From Lachnospiraceae bacterium (GTDB lineage Bacteria; Bacillota; Clostridia; Lachnospirales; Lachnospiraceae), in the NCBI GenBank assembly GCA_910575105.1, contig CAJTDK010000002.1, positions 271,988 through 335,987 of the forward strand: DNA of 64,000 nucleotides. Reading direction: 5' to 3'. The translations under genes were made by a program, and so were the position numbers. Shown piece after piece: positions 40,481 through 50,300 of this stretch. Within the stretch, counting starts at the first letter, position 1. Every line of letters begins with the position of its first letter. A model generated the notes under the pieces. That model did no database searches. It was not told where the DNA came from and saw nothing but the letters and a program-made list of their open reading frames with translations.

Positions 40481-41821
40481 ATGATGAAGGAAAAATATGA
40501 ATCTCTGCCCCTTGCTACCTTGAAGGAGCTTGCAAAGGCGAGAGGGCTGAAAGGAATTTCAGTAATGAAGAAGGCAGAGCTTATTGAGCTTATGCTTAAG
40601 GAAGATGAGAAAGAGAAGAAGGAGAAGCAGGATGCCGTGAAGGAGATGTCTGCCAATACCGGGGATAAGGAGGTCCACGATATCGACAGGCTTGACAGCG
40701 GAGTGACTGTGCAGGGGATTCTTGAAGTGATGCCGGACGGATACGGATTTATCCGGAGCGCCAACTATCTGCCCGGGGAGAATGATGTCTATGTATCCCC
40801 GTCCCAGATCCGCAAGTTTAACCTGAAGACAGGAGATATCCTGGAGGGGAATACGCGGATCAAGACGCAGCAGGAGAAGTTCAGCGCCCTTCTGTATCTG
40901 ACGAAGATCAATGAGATGGATCCGCTTAAGGCTATGCGCCGGATGAACTTCGAGGATATGACGCCTATCTTCCCAAACGAGAGGCTGAAGCTGGAGTGCG
41001 GGAAGACAAGCACTGCCATGCGTATTATGGACCTGATGTCACCGATCGGAAAGGGACAGAGAGGTATGATCGTATCGCCGCCTAAGGCGGGTAAGACAAC
41101 CCTTCTTAAGCAGGTTGCCCTGTCTGTCCGCCAGAACAACCCGGAAGTGCATCTTCTGATCCTCCTTATTGATGAGCGTCCGGAGGAGGTAACGGATATC
41201 AAGGAGACCATCGAGGGGGAGAATGTGGAGGTGATCTATTCTACCTTCGACGAGCTGCCAGAGCACCACAAGAGGGTTTCTGAGATGGTCATCGAGCGCG
41301 CCAAGCGTCTGGTGGAGCATAAGAAGGACGTGATGATCATCCTGGACAGCATCACGAGGCTCGCGAGAGCGTATAACCTTACCGTTCCGCCGTCAGGACG
41401 TACATTGTCGGGCGGTCTTGACCCGGCGGCTCTGCATATGCCGAAGCGCTTTTTCGGTGCGGCGAGAAATATGCGCGGGGGCGGAAGTCTTACCATCCTT
41501 GCCAGCGCCCTGGTCAACACGGGCAGCAAGATGGACGATGTCATCTACGAGGAGTTCAAGGGAACAGGTAATATGGAGCTTGTCCTTGACCGCAAGCTGT
41601 CTGAGAAGAGGATGTTCCCGGCCATCGACATCGCGCCGTCCAGTACAAGGAGAGAGGACCTGCTTCTTTCTGCGCAGGAGCAGGAGGCTGTAGATACGAT
41701 GCGCCGCGCGCTGAACGGCCTGCGGGCGGAAGAGGCGATTGACAACATCCTCAATATGTTCAGCCGCACGAAAAATAATGTGGAATTAATTCAGTTAGTA
41801 AAAAAGACAAAATTAATCTAG
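40481..41821 (+). CDS. rho: Transcription termination factor Rho
   Basis: A 446-residue hexameric RNA helicase. The N-terminal Rho_N segment ([18 protein letters not shown]) is followed by a Lys/Glu-rich insert, the cold-shock-like RNA-binding domain ([20 protein letters not shown]) and the RecA-like ATPase with Walker [13 protein letters not shown] and Walker [17 protein letters not shown]. Start could also be the ATG one codon later. It is followed by its own short spacer and the rpmE promoter that overlaps its stop. Confidence 0.97.
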   Translation: MMKEKYESLPLATLKELAKARGLKGISVMKKAELIELMLKEDEKEKKEKQDAVKEMSANTGDKEVHDIDRLDSGVTVQGILEVMPDGYGFIRSANYLPGENDVYVSPSQIRKFNLKTGDILEGNTRIKTQQEKFSALLYLTKINEMDPLKAMRRMNFEDMTPIFPNERLKLECGKTSTAMRIMDLMSPIGKGQRGMIVSPPKAGKTTLLKQVALSVRQNNPEVHLLILLIDERPEEVTDIKETIEGENVEVIYSTFDELPEHHKRVSEMVIERAKRLVEHKKDVMIILDSITRLARAYNLTVPPSGRTLSGGLDPAALHMPKRFFGAARNMRGGGSLTILASALVNTGSKMDDVIYEEFKGTGNMELVLDRKLSEKRMFPAIDIAPSSTRREDLLLSAQEQEAVDTMRRALNGLRAEEAIDNILNMFSRTKNNVELIQLVKKTKLI

Positions 41822-41847
41822 ACAAGAAAGCACTTTTGTGATACAAT
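41819..41847 (+). promoter_or_regulatory. Predicted rpmE promoter
   Basis: TAGACA (41819-41824), 17-bp spacer, TACAAT (41842-41847). The -35 overlaps the rho stop codon. Confidence 0.55.
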
Positions 41848-41916
41848 ATGAAAGCTGTTTAGAGAAAGAAGTATAACCGCATTATGCGTAAAACAAATAA
41901 AGAAGAGGTGAAGATC

Positions 41917-42120
41917 ATGAAAGAAGGAATACATCCAGCATACCATCAGGCAACTGTAACTTGTAACTGCGGCAACACATTTGTAACCGGCTCTACAAGC
42001 GAGGATATCCACGTGGAGATCTGTTCCAAGTGCCATCCGTTTTATACGGGACAGCAGAAAGCAGCTCAGGCCCGCGGCCGTGTCGATAAGTTCAATAAGA
42101 AATACGGAATGGGAAAATAA
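41917..42120 (+). CDS. rpmE: 50S ribosomal protein L31, zinc-binding type
   Basis: A 67-residue L31. [19 protein letters not shown] and [10 protein letters not shown] show the four-cysteine zinc site (CNC, CSKC) of the C+ form. ATG at 41917 follows AAGAGGTG by 6 bp; an in-frame start at 41884 adds an unconserved stretch. It follows rho, a conserved Firmicute order, and ends in a strong terminator. Confidence 0.97.
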   Translation: MKEGIHPAYHQATVTCNCGNTFVTGSTSEDIHVEICSKCHPFYTGQQKAAQARGRVDKFNKKYGMGK

Positions 42121-42134
42121 GCTTACAGGTATCG

Positions 42135-42165
42135 GGTTGAGGTTTTTAAAATCTCAACCTTTTTT
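42135..42165 (+). terminator. Rho-independent terminator after rpmE
   Basis: Stem GGTTGAG / CTCAACC with an 11-nt loop and a run of six T, 14 bp after the rpmE stop. Confidence 0.88.
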
Positions 42166-42224
42166 GTACGATAGCATGCGGATGGGATGCCGACGGCAGA
42201 CCTTCTGTATTTAAAGGAGAATTT

Positions 42225-43178
42225 ATGAAATCATCAAATATCGGAGGGCAGGCGGTTCTCGAAGGCATCATGATGAAGCATAAGGATGAATATGCGGTCG
42301 CCGTGAGAAAGCCGGATGGGGAGATCTTTGTAAAGAAGGATGAGTACCGCGGGATCGGCTGGAAACCCCTGACGAAGATCCCTTTTATCCGGGGAGTGTT
42401 CAACTTTATCGATTCGCTGGTGCTGGGGATCAGCACGCTGACCTATTCTGCGGAATTTTATGAGGATGAGGAAGGATCGGGGAAGGAAGGCGGAACAGAA
42501 GCGGACGATAAAGGGAAGCAGGAAGAAAAGGGCAGTGAGCCGGATAAGCTTGTTATGGCGGGAGCCGTGCTGTTTTCCGTGGCGGCGGCCATCGGGATCT
42601 TTATGGTGCTGCCTTATTTTCTTTCTTCTCTGCTTAAGCCGTTTATTTCCTCCTATATCTGGCGCACGGTGATTGAGGGCTTTATGCGGATCGGCATATT
42701 CATCGCCTACGTCCTTTTGATCTCCCGGATGGAGGATATCCAGCGTACTTTTATGTATCACGGTGCGGAGCACAAATGTATCAACTGTATCGAGCACGGG
42801 CTGCCGCTGACGGTTGACAATGTGCGGATAAGCTCCAGGCAGCATAAGCGCTGCGGGACCAGTTTTCTGTTTTTCGTGCTCGCCATCGGCATTATCCTTT
42901 TGCTGTTTATCCGGGTGGAGTCCCCGGTTATGCGGGTGGCGGTGCGGATCGCGCTTCTGCCGGTCATCGCGGGAATCTCCTACGAGGTGTTAAAGCTGGC
43001 GGGAAGAAGCGAGAATCCGGTAGTGAATCTTTTGAGCAGGCCGGGGCTTGCCATACAGAGGCTGACGACGAAGGAGCCGGACGACGCGATGATCGAGGTG
43101 GCGATTCAGGCGGTAGAGGCAGTATTCGACTGGAGAGCCTATGAGGCGGAAAATTTTGGCTCTCTAAAAGAGGTGTAG
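42225..43178 (+). CDS. DUF1385 (YqhQ-like) membrane protein
   Basis: A 317-residue protein. The start SSNIGGQAVLEGIMMKH and RTFMYHGAEHKCINCIEHG are the DUF1385 signatures; a His-rich YHGAEHK and two Cys suggest metal binding. Hydrophobic spans lie near VMAGAVLFSVAAAIGIFMVL, IGIFIAYVLLI and FFVLAIGIILLLFI. An acidic, Lys-rich insert at about 85-107 is low complexity. It precedes prmC, prfA as often seen in Clostridia. Function unknown. Confidence 0.9.
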   Translation: MKSSNIGGQAVLEGIMMKHKDEYAVAVRKPDGEIFVKKDEYRGIGWKPLTKIPFIRGVFNFIDSLVLGISTLTYSAEFYEDEEGSGKEGGTEADDKGKQEEKGSEPDKLVMAGAVLFSVAAAIGIFMVLPYFLSSLLKPFISSYIWRTVIEGFMRIGIFIAYVLLISRMEDIQRTFMYHGAEHKCINCIEHGLPLTVDNVRISSRQHKRCGTSFLFFVLAIGIILLLFIRVESPVMRVAVRIALLPVIAGISYEVLKLAGRSENPVVNLLSRPGLAIQRLTTKEPDDAMIEVAIQAVEAVFDWRAYEAENFGSLKEV

Positions 43179-43191
43179 ATATGGTCAGGGC

Positions 43192-43285
43192 ATTTTGGCG
43201 CGGCAGGGAATAGCCGGAGAAAGGCAGGGTATTTTGACGATACAGGGAATAGCCGGAGAAAGGCAGGGGTATTTTGACGATACAG
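43192..43285 (+). repeat. 39/40-bp tandem repeat at the DUF1385-prmC junction
   Basis: Units start at 43192, 43231 and 43271 (ATTTTGRCG...GGCAGGG). The second and third units are nearly identical over 24 bp. The third unit contains the TTG start codon of prmC, so an earlier copy of the same start (TTG at 43234) lies 40 bp upstream in a different frame. Confidence 0.87.
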
Positions 43286-44119
43286 GAGATATACCGGGAA
43301 GGGACGAAAAGGCTTGAAGAGGCCGGGATTGCGGATGCCGCGCTGGATGCGTGGTATCTGCTTGAGCATGTGACGGGGATTAGCCGGGCTTCCTATTACG
43401 GGCATCCGGAGAGGGAGATCGGCGGGGAGGAAAAAGAGCGCTATTTTTTTGGCATCGCGCAGCGCGGGAAGAGGATTCCCCTCCAGCATCTGACCAAAGA
43501 GCAGGAGTTCATGGGGCTTTCCTTTTATGTAAATGAGCATGTGCTGATCCCCAGGCAGGATACAGAGATTCTGGTGGAGACGGCGATGAAGCAGCTTGAG
43601 CCTGGTATGCGGATACTGGATATGTGTACGGGTTCCGGCTGTATACTGCTAAGCCTCTTAAGGCTGTGCAGGGCAGAGGTCACTGGAACGGGCGCGGACA
43701 TTTCCGGGGAGGCTCTTGCTGTGGCTAGAGAGAATGCGGCAAGGCTTGGCGTGGAGGCAGAGTTTGTAGAGGGGGATCTTTTTTCACCTGTTGCGCCGGG
43801 AAGATGCTACGATATGATCGTGTCCAACCCGCCCTACATTCCGACTGCGGAGATTGAAGGCCTTCAGGATGAGGTGAGGCTCCATGATCCGTATATCGCG
43901 CTTGACGGACGAAAGGACGGGCTGTTCTTTTACCGGAGGATCGTCAGGGAAGGCCTGCTGTATCTGAAAAAAGGCGGCAGGCTGCTGTTTGAGATTGGCT
44001 GCGGGCAGGCTGCGGCTGTGTCCGGGCTTATGGAGGCGGCCGGATATGAAGAGGTAAGGGTGAAAAAGGACCTGGCAGGTCTTGACCGTGTTGTTATGGG
44101 CATGTACAATGGAGAATAG
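43274..44119 (+). CDS. prmC: Release factor glutamine methyltransferase PrmC
   Basis: A 281-residue methyltransferase for the GGQ glutamine of peptide release factors. The N-terminal helical domain is followed by the SAM-binding fold (RILDMCTGSGCILLSLLR, GADISGEALAVARENAARLG) and the substrate-binding NPPYIP in VSNPPYIPTAEI. The start is TTG at 43274, with AGGCAGGGG 5-13 bp upstream, inside a tandem repeat. It lies directly before prfA, its substrate. Confidence 0.95.
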   Translation: MTIQEIYREGTKRLEEAGIADAALDAWYLLEHVTGISRASYYGHPEREIGGEEKERYFFGIAQRGKRIPLQHLTKEQEFMGLSFYVNEHVLIPRQDTEILVETAMKQLEPGMRILDMCTGSGCILLSLLRLCRAEVTGTGADISGEALAVARENAARLGVEAEFVEGDLFSPVAPGRCYDMIVSNPPYIPTAEIEGLQDEVRLHDPYIALDGRKDGLFFYRRIVREGLLYLKKGGRLLFEIGCGQAAAVSGLMEAAGYEEVRVKKDLAGLDRVVMGMYNGE

Positions 44120-44137
44120 TTGTTAGGAGGAAGAAAG

Positions 44138-45208
44138 ATGTTTGACAGGTTAGAAGATTTACTCATCCGCTTGGAGGAGGTTCTTAGCGAATTGCAGGAG
44201 CCGGATGTGGCAAGTGACCAGAACAGGTTCCGTAAGCTAATGAAAGAGCAGAATGAGCTGACTCCGATTGTGGAGGCGTATAAGGAATATAAAGGATGCA
44301 AGCAGGCGATTGAGGACAGCCTGCAGATGCTGGAGGAAGAAAGCGACGAGGAGATGCGTGAGCTTGCCAAGGAGGAGCTTAACGATTCCAAGGCGCGGGT
44401 AGAAGAGTTAGAGCATGACCTTAAGGTTCTTCTGCTTCCGAAGGACCCCAACGATGATAAGAATGTTATGGTGGAGATCCGTGCGGGAGCCGGCGGTGAT
44501 GAGGCGGCGCTGTTTGCAGCGGAGATCTACCGGATGTACATTCATTTTGCGGAGAGCAGGCGCTGGAAGGTAGAGCTTGTGGAGTGCGAGGAGATCGGCA
44601 TCGGGGGAATGAAGAACGTGACCTTTATGATCAATGGCAGCGGCGCGTACTCTGTGATGAAATATGAGTCCGGCGTTCACCGTGTACAGCGTGTGCCGGA
44701 GACCGAGTCCGGCGGGCGTATCCATACGTCCACCATCACCGTGGCAGTAATGCCGGAGGCTGAGGAGGTGGATGTCCAGATCGACGAGAAGGATATCCGC
44801 ATTGATGTCATGCGCGCCTCCGGAAATGGCGGACAGTGCGTCAATACGACGGATTCCGCCGTGCGTCTGACCCATTACCCGACGGGGATCGTCATCTACA
44901 GCCAGACGGAGAAGTCACAGCTCCAGAATAAGGATAAGGCATTCGCCCTCCTGCGTGCAAAGCTCTACGATATCGAGTGCCAGAAGCGGCATGACGCAGA
45001 GGCAGAGGCGAGAAAGAGCCAGATCGGTACCGGGGACCGTTCGGAAAAGATCCGTACTTATAATTTCCCCCAGGGGCGTGTGACGGATCACCGGATCGGC
45101 CTTACGTTATACAAGCTGGATAAGATCATGAACGGAGACATACAGGAGATCATCGATGCCTGTATCGCAGCCGACCAGGCAGCGAAGCTGGCGTCTATGA
45201 ACGATTAA
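44138..45208 (+). CDS. prfA: Peptide chain release factor 1
   Basis: A 356-residue RF1. The GGQ motif is in [21 protein letters not shown], and [20 protein letters not shown] precedes it. It is RF1 rather than RF2 by length and by the lack of a programmed frameshift. ATG at 44138 follows AGGAGG; the stop overlaps the ABC transporter ATG (TAATG). Confidence 0.97.
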   Translation: MFDRLEDLLIRLEEVLSELQEPDVASDQNRFRKLMKEQNELTPIVEAYKEYKGCKQAIEDSLQMLEEESDEEMRELAKEELNDSKARVEELEHDLKVLLLPKDPNDDKNVMVEIRAGAGGDEAALFAAEIYRMYIHFAESRRWKVELVECEEIGIGGMKNVTFMINGSGAYSVMKYESGVHRVQRVPETESGGRIHTSTITVAVMPEAEEVDVQIDEKDIRIDVMRASGNGGQCVNTTDSAVRLTHYPTGIVIYSQTEKSQLQNKDKAFALLRAKLYDIECQKRHDAEAEARKSQIGTGDRSEKIRTYNFPQGRVTDHRIGLTLYKLDKIMNGDIQEIIDACIAADQAAKLASMND

Positions 45209-46941
45209 TGATGAAAGAGAAGCTGAAAAAATTATTTGCCTATTACGGCCCTTACAAGCACCTGTTTTACAGTGATCTGTTTTTTGCTATACTTGGAGCG
45301 GCGGTGACTCTGGTCATTCCGCTCATTATCCGATATATCACGAATGAGGTAGTCTATTTCGGGCCTGCGGAGGCGAAACGGGCGGTGGTTACGCTGGGAG
45401 CGATGCTTTTGGGGCTGATCGTCCTTGAGGTTTTCTGCAATTTTTATATCGCATACTATGGACATATCATGGGAGCGAAGATGGAAGCGGATATGCGCAG
45501 GGATATCTTCGGGCACTACCAGAAGCTGACCTTTGCCTTCTATGACAACCAGAAGGTGGGACATCTCCTTTCGCGGATCACCAGCGACCTTTTTGATATC
45601 AGCGAGCTTCTGCACCACGGGCCGGAGGATCTGGTGATCTCTGTCATCAAGATCGTCGGCTCCTTTGCCATCCTTTTGACGGTCAACGTAAAGCTGGCTT
45701 TTGTCATGTTTGCATTTATCCCGGTCATGGTAATATTTGCCTTTTACTATAACGGGAAGATGAAGAGAGCCTTCGTCCGTAACCGGGAGAAGATAGCGGA
45801 TATCAACAGTCAGATCGAGGACAGCCTGGCAGGGATCCGCGTCGTAAAATCGTTTGCCAATGAAAATGTGGAGATGAAAAAGTTCAAAGCGGGGAATGAT
45901 AATTTTGTAAATGCAAAAAAGGTCAGCTACAGATATATGGGAATCTATAATTCCGGCCTCGGGGCGATGACGACGCTGGTGACGGTGGCGGTGCTTACAT
46001 CCGGCGTGGGGATGATGCTGTCTGGAAGCGTCGCCCTCACGGATCTGATCACTTTTCTTCTCTACATCAATAATTTCACAGATCCGGTGAAGAAGCTGGT
46101 TTCCTTCACAGAGCAGTTCCAGAATGGATACTCCGGCTTTGAGCGGTTTTTAGAGATCCTGGCGATTGCACCGGATATTGCGGATAAGCCTGATGCGGTC
46201 AGTCTTGAGGATGTGGAGGGGGATATTGAATTTAAGAATGTATCCTTCCATTATGAGGATACGTCGGAGCAGGTGTTAAGCGCCATCAACCTCAAGGTTA
46301 AGGCGGGAGAGTACGTTGCTCTTGTGGGGCCTTCCGGCGTGGGAAAGACTACGCTGTTAAGCCTGATCCCGAGATTCTATGAGGTGTCGGAGGGGTGTAT
46401 CTTGATTGACGGGACGGATATCCGGAACATCCGGCTTGAGAGCCTCAGAAGCCAGATTGGCATCGTGCAGCAGGATGTGTATCTGTTCGCGGGGAACATT
46501 ATGGACAATATCCGCTACGGGAGGCCGGAAGCGTCTGATGCGGAGGTAGTGCGGGCGGCGAAGCGTGCCAATGCCCATGAATTTATCATGAACTTTCCAG
46601 ATGGGTACGACACGGACATCGGTCAGCGGGGCGTGAAGCTCTCGGGCGGGCAGAAGCAGAGACTTTCTATCGCCAGAGTATTTTTGAAGAATCCGCCGGT
46701 CCTCATTTTCGATGAAGCGACATCGGCGCTTGATAATGAGAGTGAGCAGGTAGTGCAGAGATCTCTGGAGAGCTTGGCGAAGAATCGGACGACCTTTGTG
46801 ATCGCGCACCGGCTTACGACTATCCGCAATGCAGAAAAGATTCTTGTGCTGACAGAAAAAGGCATTGCGGAGCAAGGCACCCACGAGGAGCTGCTGAAGC
46901 AAAAGGGGATCTACGAAGCATTATACCACATGCATTTTTAA
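45208..46941 (+). CDS. ABC transporter, fused permease and ATPase (exporter type)
   Basis: A 577-residue half-transporter with an N-terminal six-helix permease domain (about 1-320) and a C-terminal ATPase with Walker A VGPSGVGKTTLLS, Q-loop VQQDVYLF, signature LSGGQKQRLSIARV, Walker B VLIFDEATSALD and the H-loop IAHRLTTIRN. It resembles MsbA/LmrA-type lipid or drug exporters and would act as a homodimer. It is coupled to prfA by a TAATG overlap (an ATG one codon further is also possible). Substrate unknown. Confidence 0.94.
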   Translation: MMKEKLKKLFAYYGPYKHLFYSDLFFAILGAAVTLVIPLIIRYITNEVVYFGPAEAKRAVVTLGAMLLGLIVLEVFCNFYIAYYGHIMGAKMEADMRRDIFGHYQKLTFAFYDNQKVGHLLSRITSDLFDISELLHHGPEDLVISVIKIVGSFAILLTVNVKLAFVMFAFIPVMVIFAFYYNGKMKRAFVRNREKIADINSQIEDSLAGIRVVKSFANENVEMKKFKAGNDNFVNAKKVSYRYMGIYNSGLGAMTTLVTVAVLTSGVGMMLSGSVALTDLITFLLYINNFTDPVKKLVSFTEQFQNGYSGFERFLEILAIAPDIADKPDAVSLEDVEGDIEFKNVSFHYEDTSEQVLSAINLKVKAGEYVALVGPSGVGKTTLLSLIPRFYEVSEGCILIDGTDIRNIRLESLRSQIGIVQQDVYLFAGNIMDNIRYGRPEASDAEVVRAAKRANAHEFIMNFPDGYDTDIGQRGVKLSGGQKQRLSIARVFLKNPPVLIFDEATSALDNESEQVVQRSLESLAKNRTTFVIAHRLTTIRNAEKILVLTEKGIAEQGTHEELLKQKGIYEALYHMHF

Positions 46942-47061
46942 TCAGAGCATGGTCATGCGAAGCCGTACATATATGCCTGCATATGCAAGCCGTATATGTA
47001 GTCCGGTAACAGATAACCGTGAACGAAACAGGAAATAACAGATTAGGATAGAAGGAAGATT

Positions 47062-47967
47062 ATGGAAGAAATACAATTTAAGCGGGCAGAACTGGAAGAT
47101 CAGGAGATCATATCCCAGTATTTAAAGCATCATACGAGCAGGAGCTGTGAGCGTACCTTTGTCAATGTTTTCCTATGGTCCAGGCAGTACCCGGTGAAAT
47201 GGGCGGTGATCGAGGGCGCTCTTGTATTTAAGAGCGAGGATGAGGAGCATGTGTCCTATGCGTTCCCTGCGGGGGATGACGGCAGTATAAAGAAGGCGCT
47301 GGAGGTGATGAAGGGCTACAGCGAAGAGCGGGGCTTTCCGTTTACCATGTACAATATCACGCCGGATAATTTTGCGAAGCTTGAGGAGTGGTATCCGGGC
47401 AGGTTCGAGATCACGTACAACAGAGATTATGCGGATTATGTGTATGAGACACAGAAACTTGCCACGCTGTCCGGCAAGAAGCTTCACGGGAAGCGCAACC
47501 ATATCAACAAATTTAAGGCGATGTACGATGGCCGCTGGAGCTACGAGGCCATGTCCGAAGCTAATCTAGAGGAGTGCTTCCAGATGGCTCTTAAGTGGCG
47601 CAATGAGAATGGCTGTGAGGAGGACGAGGAGAAGAATGGCGAGATGTGCGTGACTCTCAATGCCCTGAGGCTCTTTAAGGAGCTGGGCCTTGTGGGGGGC
47701 GTCTTAAAGATCGACGGCGAGGTGGCGGCCTTCACCCTTGGAGAACCGGTCTGTTCAGATACCTTCGTGGTCCACATCGAGAAGGCTTATGCGGATGTGC
47801 AGGGCGCATATCCGATGATCAACCAGCAGTTTGTGGAGCACGAATGCATGGATTACCAGTACGTCAACCGGGAGGAGGATACGGGGGCAGAGGGCTTAAG
47901 GAAGGCGAAGCTTTCCTACCGCCCGGTATTTCTGGTAGAGAAGGGCAATGTGAAGGAAAAACAGTAA
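47062..47967 (+). CDS. DUF2156 (phosphatidylglycerol lysyltransferase C-terminal-like) protein
   Basis: A 301-residue GNAT-fold protein. The blocks TFVNVFLWSRQYPVKWAVI, GKKLHGKRNHINKFKAMY and YPMINQQFVEHE are typical of soluble DUF2156 proteins in Clostridia. It lacks the membrane domain of MprF, so aminoacyl transfer to lipids is uncertain. GAAGGAAG precedes the ATG. It lies 14 bp before an aminotransferase gene. Confidence 0.86.
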   Translation: MEEIQFKRAELEDQEIISQYLKHHTSRSCERTFVNVFLWSRQYPVKWAVIEGALVFKSEDEEHVSYAFPAGDDGSIKKALEVMKGYSEERGFPFTMYNITPDNFAKLEEWYPGRFEITYNRDYADYVYETQKLATLSGKKLHGKRNHINKFKAMYDGRWSYEAMSEANLEECFQMALKWRNENGCEEDEEKNGEMCVTLNALRLFKELGLVGGVLKIDGEVAAFTLGEPVCSDTFVVHIEKAYADVQGAYPMINQQFVEHECMDYQYVNREEDTGAEGLRKAKLSYRPVFLVEKGNVKEKQ

Positions 47968-47980
47968 AGGAGAATGGAAG

Positions 47981-49168
47981 ATGATTGCAGAGAAGATGAA
48001 AAATATGGTGGCGAACAGCTCGGCGATCCGTGCGATGTTCGAAGAGGGAAACCGGCTGGCGCAGATCTATGGTGCAGAGAATGTGTTTGACTTCAGCCTG
48101 GGAAACCCGAATGTACCGGCGCCAAAGGCGGTGAAAAAAGCAATCCTTGAGCTTATTGAGGAGGAAGATCCGGTGGCGCTTCACGGTTACACCAACAGCA
48201 ACTGCGGTTATGCAGAGGTGCGGGAGGCGATCGCCGCTTCGCTGAATGAAAGATTCGGCACAACGTTTGCGGGAAAGAATATCGTCATGACGGTGGGTGC
48301 GGCAGGAGGACTGAACGTCATCCTGAAGTCGCTCATTAACCCGGGGGACGAAGTGATCGCTTTCGCTCCCTATTTCGGGGAGTACCGCTCTTATACGGAC
48401 AATTACGACGGTGTTCTGGTGGAAGTCCCGCCCAATACGGTGGATTTCCAGCCCAAGCTCGATGAATTTGAGCAGAAGATCACCCCAAAGACTAAAGCGG
48501 TTATCGTAAATACGCCGAATAATCCGACAGGAGTTGTGTATTCGGAGAGTACCATAAAGAAGCTGGCGGCGGTCATGGAGGCGAAGCAGAAGGAGTACGG
48601 CACGGATATCTTCCTGATCTCCGACGAGCCGTACCGGGAGCTTGTGTATGACAAGGCAGAAGTTCCCTATCTGACCAAATATTACGCTAACACGGTGGTT
48701 GGATACTCCTACAGCAAATCTCTGTCTCTGCCTGGCGAGCGTATCGGCTATCTGGTGATCCCGGACGAGGTGTCGGACAGTGAGGAGGTCCTTGCGGCGG
48801 CAAATGTCGCTACACGCATCCTGGGCTTCGTGAACGCGCCGACCCTCCAGCAGAAGATCGTGGCTAAGTGCCTGAATGAAAAGACGGATATCTCTTACTA
48901 TGACCGGAACCGGGAGGCGCTGTATCAGGGGCTTAAGGAATGCGGGTTTTCCTGCATCAAACCTCAGGGGGCCTTCTATCTTTTCGTGAAATCTCCGGTA
49001 GAAGACGAAAAGGAGTTCTGTGCGGCGGCGAAGAAGTATAATCTTTTGATCGTCCCGGGAAGTTCTTTTGCGTGTCCGGGATATGTGCGGCTGGCTTATT
49101 GCGTCTCCTATGAGACGATCGTCAATTCCCTTCCCAAATTCCGGGAGTTGGCAAAGGAGTATTTTTAG
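47981..49168 (+). CDS. PLP-dependent aminotransferase (class I/II, aspartate type)
   Basis: A 395-residue fold-type I aminotransferase. DFSLGNPNVPAPKAV, NTPNNPTGVVYSE, LISDEPYRELVYD and the PLP lysine in SYSKSLSLPGERIGYL are visible, and VRLAYCVSYETI is near the end. Substrate is likely aspartate or an aromatic/alanine-type amino acid and cannot be fixed. GGAGAATGGAAG is upstream. The HisC-like gene starts immediately after its stop. Confidence 0.93.
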   Translation: MIAEKMKNMVANSSAIRAMFEEGNRLAQIYGAENVFDFSLGNPNVPAPKAVKKAILELIEEEDPVALHGYTNSNCGYAEVREAIAASLNERFGTTFAGKNIVMTVGAAGGLNVILKSLINPGDEVIAFAPYFGEYRSYTDNYDGVLVEVPPNTVDFQPKLDEFEQKITPKTKAVIVNTPNNPTGVVYSESTIKKLAAVMEAKQKEYGTDIFLISDEPYRELVYDKAEVPYLTKYYANTVVGYSYSKSLSLPGERIGYLVIPDEVSDSEEVLAAANVATRILGFVNAPTLQQKIVAKCLNEKTDISYYDRNREALYQGLKECGFSCIKPQGAFYLFVKSPVEDEKEFCAAAKKYNLLIVPGSSFACPGYVRLAYCVSYETIVNSLPKFRELAKEYF

Positions 49169-50254
49169 ATGAAAGCATTTGAGAAAAATATCCGTAAGGT
49201 GGAGCCTTACGTTCCGGGGGAGCAGCCCCGCCAGACAGTCATCAAGCTGAACACGAATGAGAACCCTTATCCGCCTGCGCCGGGAGTAAGGCGGGTGCTT
49301 AAGGGGATGGACACCGACAGATTCAGGCTTTACCCGGATCCGGCGGCAGGGGATCTTGTGGCGGCCTTGGCCGGCTATTACGGTGTAGGTGAAGACCAGG
49401 TGTTTGTGGGCGTCGGCTCTGACGATGTGCTGTCCATGTGTTTCCTTACGTTTTTTAATTCGGAAAAACCGATATTGTTCCCGGACATTACATATTCCTT
49501 CTACAAGGTGTGGGCTGACCTCTACCGGATCCCTTATGAGTGCTGCCCGCTGGATGAGGATTTCTGCATCGTGAAGGAGGATTATTTCCGGGAGAACGGC
49601 GGGATTATCTTTCCCAATCCCAATGCGCCTACCGGACTTTATCTGGAGCTTTCTGAGGTGGAGGGAATCATCGGGCGCAACCGGGACGTGATCGTGATCG
49701 TGGATGAGGCATATGTGGATTTTGCGGGGAGATCTGCGCTGGAGCTTATTGAAAAGTATGACAACCTGATCGTTGTCCAGACATTTTCCAAGGCGCGGTC
49801 CCTTGCGGGTATGCGCATCGGGTATGCCATCAGCAACCCCCTTCTGATCAGGTATCTTAATGACGCCAAGTATTCCTTCAATTCCTATACCATGAGTCAG
49901 GCGGCGATCGCCTGCGGCGTGGAAGCGGTAAAGGATAAGGCATATTTTGAAGAAGGGATCCGTAAGATAATTAAGACAAGAGAGTGGGCGAAAGGAGAGC
50001 TTAAGCGGCTTGGCTTCTCCTGCCTTGACTCTAAGGCCAACTTTATCTTTGCCACGCATCCAAAGTATGACGTCAAGAAGATGTTCGAGGTCCTGAAGGA
50101 TAAGGCGAGGATCTATGTGCGGTACTGGGGAGGCGAACGGATCGAGCAGTATATCCGTATCACTGTGGGAGCAAAGGAGGATATGGATGCCCTTCTTGGA
50201 TTTTTAGAAGGATATCTGCCCGCCATGGAGCGGGCGGAAGACCTGTCTGACTGA
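49169..50254 (+). CDS. hisC: Histidinol-phosphate aminotransferase HisC-like
   Basis: A 361-residue class I/II aminotransferase, HisC length. KLNTNENPYPPAPGV is the N-terminal signature, with FPNPNAPTGLYL, VDEAYVDFAGRS and the PLP lysine in TFSKARSLAGMRIGYAI. It would form histidinol phosphate, but no other his gene is adjacent, so an aromatic amino acid role is possible (HisC enzymes often serve both). It follows the preceding aminotransferase with no gap. A threonine-phosphate decarboxylase (CobD) is related but less likely by motif. Confidence 0.88.
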   Translation: MKAFEKNIRKVEPYVPGEQPRQTVIKLNTNENPYPPAPGVRRVLKGMDTDRFRLYPDPAAGDLVAALAGYYGVGEDQVFVGVGSDDVLSMCFLTFFNSEKPILFPDITYSFYKVWADLYRIPYECCPLDEDFCIVKEDYFRENGGIIFPNPNAPTGLYLELSEVEGIIGRNRDVIVIVDEAYVDFAGRSALELIEKYDNLIVVQTFSKARSLAGMRIGYAISNPLLIRYLNDAKYSFNSYTMSQAAIACGVEAVKDKAYFEEGIRKIIKTREWAKGELKRLGFSCLDSKANFIFATHPKYDVKKMFEVLKDKARIYVRYWGGERIEQYIRITVGAKEDMDALLGFLEGYLPAMERAEDLSD

Positions 50255-50300
50255 CATACGGGCTGCTAGATGGAGCGAATAAACATAAAGGGAGACGACT

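Noticed and set aside
47864-50059. A 731-codon open frame on the minus strand
   Set aside because: It lies opposite two clear aminotransferase genes, has Arg/His/Leu-rich low-quality composition, no family resemblance and no ribosome binding site; it is a shadow of the plus-strand codon pattern.
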